From assembly GCA_965279295.1 (NCBI GenBank), contig CBDIHQ010000018.1: 64,000 nucleotides of DNA. One strand, given 5' to 3'. Shown here piece by piece: positions 39,176 through 50,059 of this stretch; the first letter of the stretch is position 1, and the number at the start of each line of letters is the position of its first letter. The notes beneath the pieces were generated by a model. That model had not been told where the DNA came from. It made no database searches and saw nothing but the letters and a program-made list of their open reading frames with translations. The position numbers and the translations under genes were made by a program. The DNA comes from Aquabacter sp965279295. Lineage in GTDB: Bacteria; Pseudomonadota; Alphaproteobacteria; Rhizobiales; Xanthobacteraceae.

Positions 39176-40546
39176 GTGCGCATCCGACCCATCATCTATC
39201 GTGAGCCAACGGCCGCCTTTGCGCCGTTCGCGGACGATCCGGTCGCCGCCCTGCTGGAAAGCAGTGCGCGGGACGGCGGGCGGGGGCGCTATTCCTATAT
39301 CGCCGTCGAGCCACACAGCGTGATCGTCGCTGATCGGGACGGCACGCGTGTGGATGGGCAGTCAGCGGCAGGCGACCCCATCGCTATCTTGAAGCGCGAA
39401 CTGTCGAAGCTCCCGCCGCCGGATGGCGACTGCCCGGTGCCATTCCGCACTGGGGCGGTGGGTTTCTTCGGATACGAACTCGGCCGGCATATGGAGCGCC
39501 TACCTGCACCCAAGCGGGATATGGCGGCGGGCAAAGCGATGCCGGACATGATGGTGGGCCTATACGACACCATTCTGGCCTTCGACCATGAACTTCAAGC
39601 CGCTTATGCCCTGTCCAGCGGACCCTCGGGACGTCTTGAACGGGTGCTCTCCCGGCTCGCCCAGGCGCCGTCCGAGGACGCACCTAGCCCCGATTGGACA
39701 GCGCGGGGAACCTGGCAGGCCGGACAGACCCGGCCGGAGGTCGAGGCCGGCATCGCCCGTGCAATCGAGTACATTCGCGCCGGCGACATCTTCCAGGCGA
39801 ACATCACACAGCGCATGCGCGCGGCGCGACCCGAGGGACTTTCGGATCTCGAGCTGTATCTCCGCCTGCGCGCGCTTAGCCCGGCGCCGTTCGCGGCATT
39901 GCTGAGATGCGGGGCCGAACACTCAGTCATCAGCGCCTCGCCAGAGCGATTTCTCAGCCTCACCTCCAATGGCGCGATCGAGACCCGGCCCATCAAGGGC
40001 ACGCGCCCACGCGATGCCGACCCAGAGCGCGATGCCGCCCTGGCGGCGGAGCTTCTGGCGAGCCCGAAAGATCGGGCCGAGAATTTGATGATCGTCGATC
40101 TCATGCGTAACGATCTTGGCCGAGTATCGGCGCTGGGCAGCGTGCGGGTCCCCGTTCTGAACGGGTTGGAAACATTCGCCTCCGTGCATCATCTGGTCTC
40201 GGCGGTGGAGAGCAGACTTGCGCCTGGCCTTGGTCCGCTTGATTTGCTGCGGGCGTGCTTTCCAGGCGGCTCAGTGACGGGCGCTCCGAAAATCCGCGCC
40301 ATGGAGATCATCCACGAACTGGAGACGGTGCCGCGTGGTCCGTATTGCGGCGCCATCGGCTGGATCGGCCTCGATGGCGCGATGGACAGTTCCATCGTCA
40401 TCCGCACGCTGGTGCGCTCGGGCGAGACGCTGATCGCCCAGGCCGGTGGGGGGATCGTCGCGGATTCCGATCCGGCGGGCGAATACGAGGAAAGCATGGT
40501 GAAGATTGCGCCGATGCTACGGGCCGTGACCGGGGAGGCTCCATGA
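39176..40546 (+). CDS. pabB: Aminodeoxychorismate synthase component I
   Basis: 456 residues from GTG at 39176. The N-terminal part is RPIIYREPTAAFAPFADDPV and YSYIAVEPHSVI. The C-terminal chorismate-binding domain has YIRAGDIFQANITQR, IETRPIKGTRPRD, ENLMIVDLMRNDLGRV and CFPGGSVTGAPKIRAMEIIH. It converts chorismate and glutamine-derived ammonia into aminodeoxychorismate for folate. Its glutaminase partner PabA is not in the window. The stop overlaps the start of the lyase gene (ATGA), so the pair forms the p-aminobenzoate branch. Confidence 0.93.
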   Translation: MRIRPIIYREPTAAFAPFADDPVAALLESSARDGGRGRYSYIAVEPHSVIVADRDGTRVDGQSAAGDPIAILKRELSKLPPPDGDCPVPFRTGAVGFFGYELGRHMERLPAPKRDMAAGKAMPDMMVGLYDTILAFDHELQAAYALSSGPSGRLERVLSRLAQAPSEDAPSPDWTARGTWQAGQTRPEVEAGIARAIEYIRAGDIFQANITQRMRAARPEGLSDLELYLRLRALSPAPFAALLRCGAEHSVISASPERFLSLTSNGAIETRPIKGTRPRDADPERDAALAAELLASPKDRAENLMIVDLMRNDLGRVSALGSVRVPVLNGLETFASVHHLVSAVESRLAPGLGPLDLLRACFPGGSVTGAPKIRAMEIIHELETVPRGPYCGAIGWIGLDGAMDSSIVIRTLVRSGETLIAQAGGGIVADSDPAGEYEESMVKIAPMLRAVTGEAP

Positions 40547-41327
40547 AAGTCTGGCTCAATGGTGCCGTGATGGACGCTGATCACGCCCTGATTTCTTCCG
40601 CCGACCGTGGCTTCACGCTGGGCGATGGGCTGTTCGAGACCATGCAGGCGCGCGATGGCTGCGTGCTGCGGCTGGCCGCCCATCTCTCCCGTCTTCGCGT
40701 TGGGGCCGGGATAATCGGCCTCCAGCTGCCCGACGTCGATTTCGGCGTTGCCCTCACTGACACTTTGGAGGCAAACGCGCTTGCGTCGGGGGTGTTGCGG
40801 CTGACCGTGACCCGCGGCGTCGGCCCGCGCGGCGTGCTGCCACCTGCTGAGCCCGCGCCACCGTCCTCATCACCGCCGCGCCCATGGCTCCCCCTCCCCC
40901 GCCCGCACGGCTCATCATTGCTCGTGTGACACGACGCAATGAATTCTCGCCGTTGGCAGGGGTTAAGTCGCTGAACTATCTGGACAATATCCTCGCCCGG
41001 CAAGAAGCCGCTGCACGCGGGGTGGACGACGCCGTGCTGCTGAACACGCGCGAGCGCGTGGCGGAGACGACCATCGCCAACCTTTTCGCGGTGCTAGAAG
41101 GTGAGATCCTGACCCCGCCGCTTCGCGATGGTGCCCTCCCCGGGATCATGCGTGCCGAAGTGTTGAGGGCGGGGGCGCAGGAGGGGACACTGACACCGGC
41201 CAATCTGACAGGGGCGAGGGAAATCTTCCTCACGAGCAGCCTGGGTATTCGATCCGTCGCCGCACTTGAGGGGCAATCGTTATCCGATTTCAGCGTCGCG
41301 CAGGCCATGCGGGCCAAGCTGGGGTAA
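40543..41327 (+). pseudogene. pabC: Aminodeoxychorismate lyase (PabC-type, PLP class IV), frameshifted
   Basis: The N-terminal part in one frame is MKVWLNGAVMDADHALISSA then DRGFTLGDGLFETMQARDG, up to LPPAEP. The rest is one frame over: TVLITAAPMAPPPPPARLII, then RRNEFSPLAGVKSLNYLDNI with the PLP Lys, and REIFLTSSLGIRSVAAL. The break is at about 40852-40856 in a GC-run, where one extra base would restore a normal ~260-residue enzyme. It removes pyruvate from aminodeoxychorismate to give p-aminobenzoate. It may be a sequencing error, a true pseudogene or a programmed slip. Confidence 0.8.
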
Positions 41328-41394
41328 ATTTCCCGCCAGCCTGCACGCTCGTGGAGGACAGGAGCGAACTCGCCGCTCCCGTCGGCGTTGGTCC

Positions 41395-42802
<1,408 letters not shown>

Positions 42803-42810
<8 letters not shown>

Positions 42811-43381
42811 TGCCGTCTCCTTGCCGCGCAGCGCGCGGAAATGTCTGTGACTTCAGGGCCGCCAGGGCCGCTTCAAACAAATTCAAATCGCGCCAGGGGT
42901 CCGCCACCGGCGCCTCCGGGACCAGAATCGGGTAGCCCCCGAGGATCGCCGCTTCGGCGAGCATGAGATTGTCCGGAAGATCGAAATCCTCCACATGCAT
43001 CCCATCCGCCAGCGGCGCCGCCTGATGCTGGCCGGCGCCGATCGCCCGACGCGTGCGGACGACCAGATTTTCCGGCGTGCCGGAATAGCCAATCACGACC
43101 TTTCCAAGCGCAAAACAGAAGCCCAACTCGAACACCGTGCCGGCATCCGCGCTCACGCCCCGGAATGGGGACAGGTTGGCGATGACGGCTTCAGCGGCGC
43201 GCATCATGCGGACATTGGCCTCGAAGATTCGACGGCTCGCGCCCGGCAGGCCCGGGGCGAGCCCGTTGTCGAGCGGGTAAAGGCCGGTGAAACCGTACAG
43301 AGTGCACAGCTCCACCTTGCGCCGGCCGATATCCCTAGCGTCATCGAGGAAGACCTCCGGCCCAGCGAGATAAAGCTTCAT
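42803..43381 (-). CDS. Nucleoside 2-deoxyribosyltransferase-like protein
   Basis: 192 residues. MKLYLAGPEVFLDDARDIGR opens the fold, followed by GLYPLDN, EANVRMMRAAEAVIANLSPF with the usual D/N-P-F loop, and DAGTVFELGFCFALGKVV, where the Glu of V-F-E-L-G-F is the expected nucleophile. These enzymes move deoxyribose between nucleobases in nucleotide salvage. It sits inside the pdh operon, overlapping lpdA, with no evident metabolic link. This placement recurs in alphaproteobacteria as far as I recall. Confidence 0.8.
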
Positions 43382-43425
43382 CCCCGCGCATCCTTATCCG
43401 GGCGGCTGTCACCGCCCGGCGGGTC

Positions 43426-44802
43426 TCACACCAGCATCGCGAAGGGCTTCTCGACATAGTCCTTGAAGGCCCCGAGAAGCTCCGCGCCCAGCGCACCGTC
43501 CATGACGCGGTGGTCGCAGGTAATGGTCGCGGTCATCTGGGTCGCGATCTTGATCTCGCCGCCACGCACCACGGCACGCTGCTCCGATGCGCCGATGGCG
43601 ATTATGGAGGATTGCGGGGCGTTGATGATCGCGGTGAAATTCCGGATGCCCATCATGCCCAGGTTGGAGATGGACGTGGCGCCGCCAGAATATTCCTCGG
43701 GCTTCAGCTTCTTGGTGCGGGCGCGGCCGGCAAGGTCGCGCATCTCGTTGGAGATGGCGGAAAGCGTCTTGGTCTCTGCCTTCTTGACGAGCGGGGCGAA
43801 CAGGCCGCCCTCAATGGCGACCGCAACACCCACGTCCGAATGCTTCATGCGCAGGATGCGGTCCTCGGCCCACACCGCGTTTGCGGCGGGTACCTTCTGG
43901 AGTGCCAGCGCCAGCGCCTTGATGATGAAGTCGTTTACGGAGACGCGGTAGGTTGGCTTGCCGTCCTTGTCCTTCGGCGCCGTGGCGTTCACCGTCTCGC
44001 GCAGCTTCATCAGGTCATCGAGATCGCAATCCACCGAGAGTGTGAAGGTGGGCGTCAGTTGCTCGCTCTCCACCAGCCGCTTGGCGATGGTCTTGCGCAT
44101 TCCGTCGAGCGGGACTTCCTCGTAAGTGCCCTTTTCGTAGAGCGCTTTGACCTGCTCGGGGCCCGGCGCGGTGGCCGTAGCTTTGGGAGCGGGCGCGGCA
44201 GCAGCAACGGGAGCGGCGGCAACCGGAGCAGCCGCTGGCGCAGCGGCCGGCTTCGCACCAGACTGGGCACCATCTAGATCGCGCGCGACGATGCGGCCGT
44301 GCGGACCGGAGCCCGACAGCGCGGCCAGATCCACACCTTTTTCCTTGGCAAGACGGCGGGCGAGCGGTGAGGCAAAGATGCGCTCGCCCTGCCCGCTTAC
44401 AGCGGGAGCTGGCGCCGGCTCCGCGGCAGCGGCCGGTGCGGCAACTGGGGCTGAAGCGGTCGGAGCAGCAGCCGGCGCGGCAGCGGCCACAGGGGCCGGA
44501 GCCGCCGCAGCGGCGGGCTTTGCGCCACCAGCGGCGGCGGCAGTGGCCTTCACGTCCTCGCCTTCGCTGGCGAGCACGGCGATGAGCTGGTTCACCGGCA
44601 CGTCCTGTGTCCCCTCGGGAACCAAGATCTTGGCAATGATCCCCTCGTCGATGGACTCCACTTCCATGGTGGCCTTGTCGGTCTCGATCTCGGCGATCAC
44701 ATCGCCGGACTTGACGCTGTCGCCTTCCTTCTTGAGCCACTTGGCGAGGTTGCCCTTCTCCATGGTAGGAGACAGGGCCGGCATCAGGATTTCGATGGGC
44801 AT
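43426..44802 (-). CDS. pdhC: Pyruvate dehydrogenase E2, dihydrolipoamide acetyltransferase
   Basis: 458 residues. One lipoyl domain with the lipoylated Lys in EIETDKATMEVESIDEG (about residue 43). An Ala/Pro-rich linker follows (about 85-135), then the E3/E1-binding domain FASPLARRLAKEKGVDLAAL, a second Ala/Pro linker, and the catalytic domain ending in DHRVMDGALGAELL with His and Asp. It transfers acetyl groups to CoA at the core of the PDH complex. It is 170 bp after pdhB; no gene in that gap can be supported. Confidence 0.97.
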   Translation of the reverse strand: MPIEILMPALSPTMEKGNLAKWLKKEGDSVKSGDVIAEIETDKATMEVESIDEGIIAKILVPEGTQDVPVNQLIAVLASEGEDVKATAAAAGGAKPAAAAAPAPVAAAAPAAAPTASAPVAAPAAAAEPAPAPAVSGQGERIFASPLARRLAKEKGVDLAALSGSGPHGRIVARDLDGAQSGAKPAAAPAAAPVAAAPVAAAAPAPKATATAPGPEQVKALYEKGTYEEVPLDGMRKTIAKRLVESEQLTPTFTLSVDCDLDDLMKLRETVNATAPKDKDGKPTYRVSVNDFIIKALALALQKVPAANAVWAEDRILRMKHSDVGVAVAIEGGLFAPLVKKAETKTLSAISNEMRDLAGRARTKKLKPEEYSGGATSISNLGMMGIRNFTAIINAPQSSIIAIGASEQRAVVRGGEIKIATQMTATITCDHRVMDGALGAELLGAFKDYVEKPFAMLV

Positions 44803-44971
44803 TGCTTCAGCTCACCCGTTCAGCGCCAGCGGCGCGTTGGCTTGTTCAATCGTAAACGGCATCCCGAAAGACCGGCGGCGAGCCCTGCGGGCCTCGACCG
44901 TTTCGTTCTCGTAAGACCACCGGGTCCGCGATGGCATATCCCGCGATACTCGAGGCTGGCGCCCAGCGTGC

Positions 44972-46360
44972 TCAGCGATACGTAACCGCGTGCACCGCTG
45001 CGATCACGTCGGCGACGGAAGGCAGGGCGAGCTTTTCGAGGTTCGCGGCATACGGCATGGGTACGTCCTTGCCGGTCACGCGCAGCACCGGAGCGTCCAG
45101 ATAGTCGAACGCTTCCGACATAAGCTTCGCGACGATCTCGGCGCCGACGCCGGACTGGGGCCAGCTTTCTTCCACGGTCACGCAGCGGCCGGTCTTCTTC
45201 ACCGAGGCGACGATGGTGGGCACGTCCATGGGACGAATGGTGCGCAGGTCGATAACTTCCGCATCGATGCCCTGCTTGGCCAATTCCTCGGCCGCCTTCA
45301 GCGCATAGGTCATGCCGATGGACCATGCCACCAGCGTCACATCCTTGCCCGGCCGGGCGATGCGTGCCTTGCCGATTGGCACCACATAATCATCCAGCTT
45401 GGGCACCTCGAACGAGTGGCCGTACAGGATTTCGTTTTCCAGGAAGATCACCGGATTGGGGTCGCGGATCGCCGCCTTCAGAAGCCCCTTCGCGTCCGCC
45501 GCGCTATAGGGCGCGACCACCTTGAGGCCGGGAACGTGGCTGTACCAGGACGCATAATCCTGGCTGTGCTGGGCCCCAACGCGCGCTGCTGCCCCGTTGG
45601 GGCCGCGGAACACCACGGAACAGTGCACCTGCCCGCCGGACATATAAAGCGTCTTGGCGGCCGAGTTGATGATCTGGTCGATCGCCTGCATGGCGAAGTT
45701 GAATGTCATGAACTCGATGATGGGCTTGAGGCCGGCCATGGCCGCGCCGACGCCCATGCCGGCAAAGCCGTGCTCGGTGATGGGTGTATCGACAACGCGG
45801 CGGGGACCGAACTCCTGAAGCAGGCCCTGGGTGATCTTATAGGCGCCCTGATATTCGGCGACTTCCTCGCCCATGACGAAGACATCAGCGTCTCGGCGCA
45901 TTTCCTCGGCCATCGCATCGCGCAGCGCCTCGCGCACGGTCATCGTCACCATCTCGGTGCCGGCCGGCACATCCACGTCAGGCTGAATCTCCACCTTGGG
46001 CGGGGCGGCGACGGCCGACGGAGCCGGCGCCTTCTGCGGCTCGGGAGCGGCGGCTGCCGCCGGCGAAGGCGCAGGCTCGGCCACCTTCTCAGGAGCGGGC
46101 GCGGCGTTGGCATCCTCGCCATCGGCCAGGATGGTCGCGATGGGGGTATTCACGGCCACGTCCTGGGTGCCTTCCGGCACCAGGATCTTGCCGAGGAAAC
46201 CCTCATCGACCGCTTCCACTTCCATGGTCGCCTTGTCGGTCTCGATTTCGGCAATGACGTCGCCGGACTTCACGGCGTCGCCTTCCTTCTTCACCCACTT
46301 GGTAAGGTTGCCTTTCTCCATAGTGGGAGAAAGAGCCGGCATGAGGATGTCGATGGGCAT
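44972..46360 (-). CDS. pdhB: Pyruvate dehydrogenase E1 beta subunit with N-terminal lipoyl domain
   Basis: 462 residues. Residues 1-80 are a lipoyl domain almost identical in layout to that of E2 (EIETDKATMEVEAVDEGFLG). An Ala/Pro linker follows, then the transketolase-like E1 beta from about 140 (ALRDAMAEEMRRDADVFVMG, GAYKITQGLLQEFGPRRVVD, TPITEHGFAGMGVGAAMAG). A lipoylated E1 beta is a known alphaproteobacterial trait. With E1 alpha it decarboxylates pyruvate using thiamine diphosphate. A 5-bp gap separates it from the small membrane protein gene. Confidence 0.96.
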   Translation of the reverse strand: MPIDILMPALSPTMEKGNLTKWVKKEGDAVKSGDVIAEIETDKATMEVEAVDEGFLGKILVPEGTQDVAVNTPIATILADGEDANAAPAPEKVAEPAPSPAAAAAPEPQKAPAPSAVAAPPKVEIQPDVDVPAGTEMVTMTVREALRDAMAEEMRRDADVFVMGEEVAEYQGAYKITQGLLQEFGPRRVVDTPITEHGFAGMGVGAAMAGLKPIIEFMTFNFAMQAIDQIINSAAKTLYMSGGQVHCSVVFRGPNGAAARVGAQHSQDYASWYSHVPGLKVVAPYSAADAKGLLKAAIRDPNPVIFLENEILYGHSFEVPKLDDYVVPIGKARIARPGKDVTLVAWSIGMTYALKAAEELAKQGIDAEVIDLRTIRPMDVPTIVASVKKTGRCVTVEESWPQSGVGAEIVAKLMSEAFDYLDAPVLRVTGKDVPMPYAANLEKLALPSVADVIAAVHAVTYR

Positions 46361-46365
46361 GGCTG

Positions 46366-46695
46366 TCAGCTCTGGCTCGGCGCCGTGCCGGCCGCTGACG
46401 CAGCCTTGGCGGGACGCTCATGTGTGAGATTGGTGTAAACGGAGGTCGCGGCGACCGCGACCATGACGGAGGCGATGAGAACGATCTGAGCCTTGCCGGC
46501 CCGCCGTCCGTGCGCATTGGCCGGGTTCATCCGCCCCTTCGAGGCGAACGGCCAGATGATGATCTGCGCCCGCCGCGGAATGCTCACGGCGCCAAGCGCC
46601 TCCTCGGCGAGCGTGCCTTCATAGACCGCAACGCCCCAACTCGCGGCAATGCCGACCACGGAGAGCAGGATCAGGATAAGGGCTATCTTTTCCAT
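46366..46695 (-). CDS. Small membrane protein inside the pdh operon
   Basis: 109 residues with two hydrophobic helices: MEKIALILILLSVVGIAASW at the N terminus and AQIVLIASVMVAVAATSVYT at about 70-90, joined by a basic loop with PRRAQIIIWPFASKGRMNPA. No recognised domain. It is packed between pdhA (18 bp) and pdhB (5 bp), so it is surely co-expressed. A role in placing the complex at the membrane is speculation. Confidence 0.7.
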   Translation of the reverse strand: MEKIALILILLSVVGIAASWGVAVYEGTLAEEALGAVSIPRRAQIIIWPFASKGRMNPANAHGRRAGKAQIVLIASVMVAVAATSVYTNLTHERPAKAASAAGTAPSQS

Positions 46696-46713
46696 TTCCC
46701 GATGCCCCGCCGA

Positions 46714-47739
46714 CTAGCGCAACACGTCGGTATAAAGCTCCGAGGGATCGGGCTCTGGATCGTGGCTGGCGAAGTCCGCAGCCTCGTTGACGATGTCGCG
46801 GATCTGCGCGTCGACCTTCTTCAGATCTTCCTCGGTGGCCAAATTGCCTTCCAGTAGCCGCGCGCGCACCTGCTCGATGGGGTCGTGCTCGGTCCGCATC
46901 TTCTGGACCTCCTCCTTCGACCTGTATTTCGCCGGATCGGACATGGAGTGGCCGCGATAGCGGTAGGTCTGCATTTCCAGGATATAGGGGCCATTGCCTT
47001 CGCGGGCGAAAGCGAGCGCACGCTCACCGGCCGCCTTCACCGCGCGCACGTCCATGCCATCCACCTGCTCGCCGGGGATGTTGAAGGAGGCGCCGCGCTT
47101 GGAGAAGTCGGTTTGGGCCGAGGCGCGGCTCACAGCCGTTCCCATGGCGTATTTGTTGTTCTCGATCACATACACGACCGGCAGCTTCCACAGCTCGGCC
47201 ATGTTGAAGCTCTCGTAGACCTGGCCCTGGTTCGCCGCGCCATCACCGAAATAGGTGACGGAGACAGCGCCATTGTCGCGGTAGTGATTTGCGAAGGCGA
47301 GGCCGGTGCCGAGCGAAACCTGGGCGCCGACGATGCCGTGGCCGCCGAAGAACTGCTTCTCGATGCTGAACATATGCATCGAGCCGCCCTTGCCGTGGGA
47401 ATACCCACCGCGCCGGCCGGTCAGTTCGGCCATGACGCCCCGAGACTCCATGCCGGTGGCCAGCATATGCCCATGGTCGCGATATCCAGTGATCACCTGA
47501 TCGCCGGTCTTCATCGCCATCTGCATGCCCACCACAACGGCCTCCTGGCCGATATAGAGGTGGCAGAAGCCGCCGATGAGGCCCATGCCATACATCTGCC
47601 CCGCCTTCTCCTCGAAGCGGCGGATCAGGAGCATCTCCCGATATGCGTTGACTTCCTGCTCCTTGGAGAAGGCCGGTACCTCTCCGGGTACCGCTTCGGC
47701 ACGCGCAGCCGCCTTAGCGGCGGGTCGTTTGGTAGCCAT
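46714..47739 (-). CDS. pdhA: Pyruvate dehydrogenase E1 alpha subunit
   Basis: 341 residues from ATG at 47739, with GAGG 6 nt upstream; an ATG two codons earlier is too close to it. The N-terminal tail is Ala/Lys-rich. Core motifs are YREMLLIRRFEEKAGQMYGM, GHGIVGAQVSLGTGLAFA and the thiamine-diphosphate motif GDGAANQGQVYESFNMA, followed by phosphorylation-loop-like YRYRGHSMSDPAKYRSKEE. First gene of the pdh operon, about 165 bp after ftsB on the same strand. Confidence 0.97.
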   Translation of the reverse strand: MATKRPAAKAAARAEAVPGEVPAFSKEQEVNAYREMLLIRRFEEKAGQMYGMGLIGGFCHLYIGQEAVVVGMQMAMKTGDQVITGYRDHGHMLATGMESRGVMAELTGRRGGYSHGKGGSMHMFSIEKQFFGGHGIVGAQVSLGTGLAFANHYRDNGAVSVTYFGDGAANQGQVYESFNMAELWKLPVVYVIENNKYAMGTAVSRASAQTDFSKRGASFNIPGEQVDGMDVRAVKAAGERALAFAREGNGPYILEMQTYRYRGHSMSDPAKYRSKEEVQKMRTEHDPIEQVRARLLEGNLATEEDLKKVDAQIRDIVNEAADFASHDPEPDPSELYTDVLR

Positions 47740-47903
47740 CGTCATCCTCAGGCAAACGCTTAAACCTGAAGAAGCTCTAGCGCACCTGCACGAGGCCTCA
47801 AAGCGCCATTTGTGCTGTGCTGCACCGCAACATGTTGCAAATGCTTGATATTGCTCACTTGAACTGAATTTTAGTTCATTTGCCTCGTGAACTTATCTTC
47901 GGT

Positions 47904-48221
47904 TTATTTTTGCGGTTTCAGGAGCACAACGTCCTTCGCGTGGACAAAATCCAGCTGCCGCCGCCCCTGCTCGTCGAGCAGATCGGGGTCGAGGCGCTGG
48001 GCATCCAGAAGCGAGACTTTGTTCTCGATCGCCCGGCGCGTTGCCTTGAGCTTTGCAAGCTCGGCTTCCAATTGCGCGGCGTCCTGCTCATAGGTTCGCT
48101 TCGCGCGCAGGCCATGGTCGCCGCTGTAGGCGTGATAGGCGAAGTAGGCGATGACGCCTCCGGCCACGACGTAGAGCGCCATGACGGAGAGCACAGAGCG
48201 GAAGCGCGAGCGGGTCTGCAT
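47904..48221 (-). CDS. ftsB: FtsB/DivIC-type septum formation protein
   Basis: 105 residues with a short basic N terminus, one membrane helix (VLSVMALYVVAGGVIAYFAY), and a coiled coil (TYEQDAAQLEAELAKLKATR). This is the layout of FtsB/DivIC, which joins FtsL and FtsQ at the division septum. Position just before pdhA is the standard one in Rhizobiales, usually after eno, which is not present here. Confidence 0.85.
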   Translation of the reverse strand: MQTRSRFRSVLSVMALYVVAGGVIAYFAYHAYSGDHGLRAKRTYEQDAAQLEAELAKLKATRRAIENKVSLLDAQRLDPDLLDEQGRRQLDFVHAKDVVLLKPQK

Positions 48222-48275
48222 GCCCTACAATTAGGACAGGCTGGTTGCCGCCTCGTTAAAGGATTGCGGGAAAAC

Positions 48276-49649
48276 CTAAGCCTTATGCACCCGCGCCGCT
48301 CCAAAGCGCCGTTTCACCAGCGCAGCGCGCTCTGGCAGGATGCGCAGGGCCACATGCATCTCGCCCGTGTCATCGGTGCGCCGCTCCAGAACTTCGCCAT
48401 GGCGATAAAGCCAGCCGAGGCCCTCGCCATCCTCCACAGGAATGGTGACGTCCAGCATCACCCGTCCGGCCGTTATCATCCGCTCCGCTACATCAAGCAG
48501 GTCGCCGGTGCCCTCGCCGGTCAAAGCGGATACCAGAACTGGGCGATCACCCAGGTCGATGCGCCCAGCGGTATTGGAGAGTTGCTCGCGCGCCTCTTCG
48601 GGGAGGAGATCAATCTTGTTCCAGACCTCCACCATCCGCCCCGACGCCTCGACCTCAATGCCCAGTTCGGTGAGCACATCGCGCACATCCTGCGCCTGAG
48701 CATCGCTGTCGGGATGGGACATGTCGCGCACATGCAGAATAACGTCTGCCTCGATCACCTCTTCCAGCGTGGCGCGAAAGGCGGCGACAAGCTGTGTCGG
48801 CAGTTCGGAGATGAAGCCCACGGTGTCGGAGAGAATGATCCGCGTTCCGTGCGGCAGGTCCACGCTGCGCAACGTGGGATCGAGCGTTGCGAACAACAGG
48901 TCCTGCGCCATCACCTCGGAGCGGGTCAGGCGATTGAAGAGGGTCGACTTGCCGGCGTTGGTATAACCCACCAAAGCCACCACCGGATAAGGCACCCGCC
49001 TGCGGCTGGTGCGGTGGAGGGCGCGGGTGCGCTTCACCTGTTCAAGGTCCTTCTCGATGCGGATGATACGGTCGCCGATCTGGCGTCGATCCGCCTCGAT
49101 CTGTGTCTCTCCGGGCCCACCAAGGAAGCCGAATCCACCGCGCTGGCGCTCAAGATGGGTCCAGGATCGTACCAGGCGCGAACGCTGGTAGTTCAGGTGT
49201 GCAAGCTCCACCTGGAGCGCGCCTTCCTTGGTGCGGGCGCGCTGGCCAAAGATTTCCAGAATCAGCGCGGTGCGGTCTACCACCTTGGTGGACCAAGCCT
49301 TTTCCAGATTTCGTTGCTGCACCGGCGAAAGCGCAGCATCGAAAAAGACAAGGCCGACCTCCTCCGCCGCGACAATGCCCGCGACCTCTTCCACTTTGCC
49401 GGAGCCCAGATAAGTCGCCGGCTTCACCTCGCCCAGCGAGATAAGGCCGCGATAAACCACCTCCAGATCAATGGCGAGCGCAAGCCCCACCGCCTCCTCG
49501 AGGCGGGCCTCGGGAGAGCGGCGTTCATCCAGGCCGCGCGCGGCGCGCTTGGTGAAGGATGGGGTGATGACGGCGCAGCGGACGGTCGGGGCCTGACGGT
49601 CGAAGCCTTTCCCCGGCCCGGCTGCACCCTTCAAAGATTGGCGCTCCAC
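48276..49649 (-). CDS. hflX: GTPase HflX
   Basis: 457 residues. N-terminal HflX domain (ARGLDERRSPEARLEEAVGL, VYRGLISLGEVKPATYLGSG, VFFDAALSPVQQRNLEKAWS), a glycine-rich linker GGFGFLGGPGETQIEADRR, and the G domain with P-loop GYTNAGKS, DTVGFI and VWNKIDLL. HflX binds the large ribosomal subunit and splits stalled or heat-damaged ribosomes. It follows hfq by 6 bp, the conserved hfq-hflX pair. Confidence 0.95.
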   Translation of the reverse strand: MERQSLKGAAGPGKGFDRQAPTVRCAVITPSFTKRAARGLDERRSPEARLEEAVGLALAIDLEVVYRGLISLGEVKPATYLGSGKVEEVAGIVAAEEVGLVFFDAALSPVQQRNLEKAWSTKVVDRTALILEIFGQRARTKEGALQVELAHLNYQRSRLVRSWTHLERQRGGFGFLGGPGETQIEADRRQIGDRIIRIEKDLEQVKRTRALHRTSRRRVPYPVVALVGYTNAGKSTLFNRLTRSEVMAQDLLFATLDPTLRSVDLPHGTRIILSDTVGFISELPTQLVAAFRATLEEVIEADVILHVRDMSHPDSDAQAQDVRDVLTELGIEVEASGRMVEVWNKIDLLPEEAREQLSNTAGRIDLGDRPVLVSALTGEGTGDLLDVAERMITAGRVMLDVTIPVEDGEGLGWLYRHGEVLERRTDDTGEMHVALRILPERAALVKRRFGAARVHKA

Positions 49650-49655
49650 GCGCGG

Positions 49656-49916
49656 CTAAGCCTTCTCCACCGCCGCAGCCTCGTCCGAGGGATCGAACAA
49701 TTGCACGGGGTGTCCAGGCATAATGGTGGAGATTGCGTGCTTGTAAACCAGCTGGGAATGCCCGTCCCGCCGCAGCAACACGCAGAAATTATCAAACCAG
49801 GTGACGACGCCTTGAAGTTTGACCCCATTCACGAGGAAGATGGTGAGGGGGACCTTGCTCTTGCGTACGTGGTTCAGGAATGTGTCCTGAAGATTTTGTG
49901 TGCGTTCCGCCGCCAT
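49656..49916 (-). CDS. hfq: RNA chaperone Hfq
   Basis: 86 residues with Sm1 (FLNHVRKSKVPLTIFLVNGV and LQGVVTWFDNF) and Sm2 (QLVYKHAISTIMP) motifs. It is a hexameric ring that pairs small RNAs with mRNAs; in rhizobia it also affects nifA expression. Short C-terminal tail, as usual for alphaproteobacteria. Co-transcribed with hflX; 143 bp from dat. Confidence 0.97.
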   Translation of the reverse strand: MAAERTQNLQDTFLNHVRKSKVPLTIFLVNGVKLQGVVTWFDNFCVLLRRDGHSQLVYKHAISTIMPGHPVQLFDPSDEAAAVEKA

Positions 49917-50059
49917 TTTCGTATTCCATTGTTTCGGCGTTGCCCCACCCTCCCCGGTTCAATTGCAACCGAACGGGCGGGATTTAGACTTCCTAGGATG
50001 GCACAGCGCGTGGAAGGTGCAAGGATATTTTGCTCCGCACCATTCTGCGCTGCACTGCA

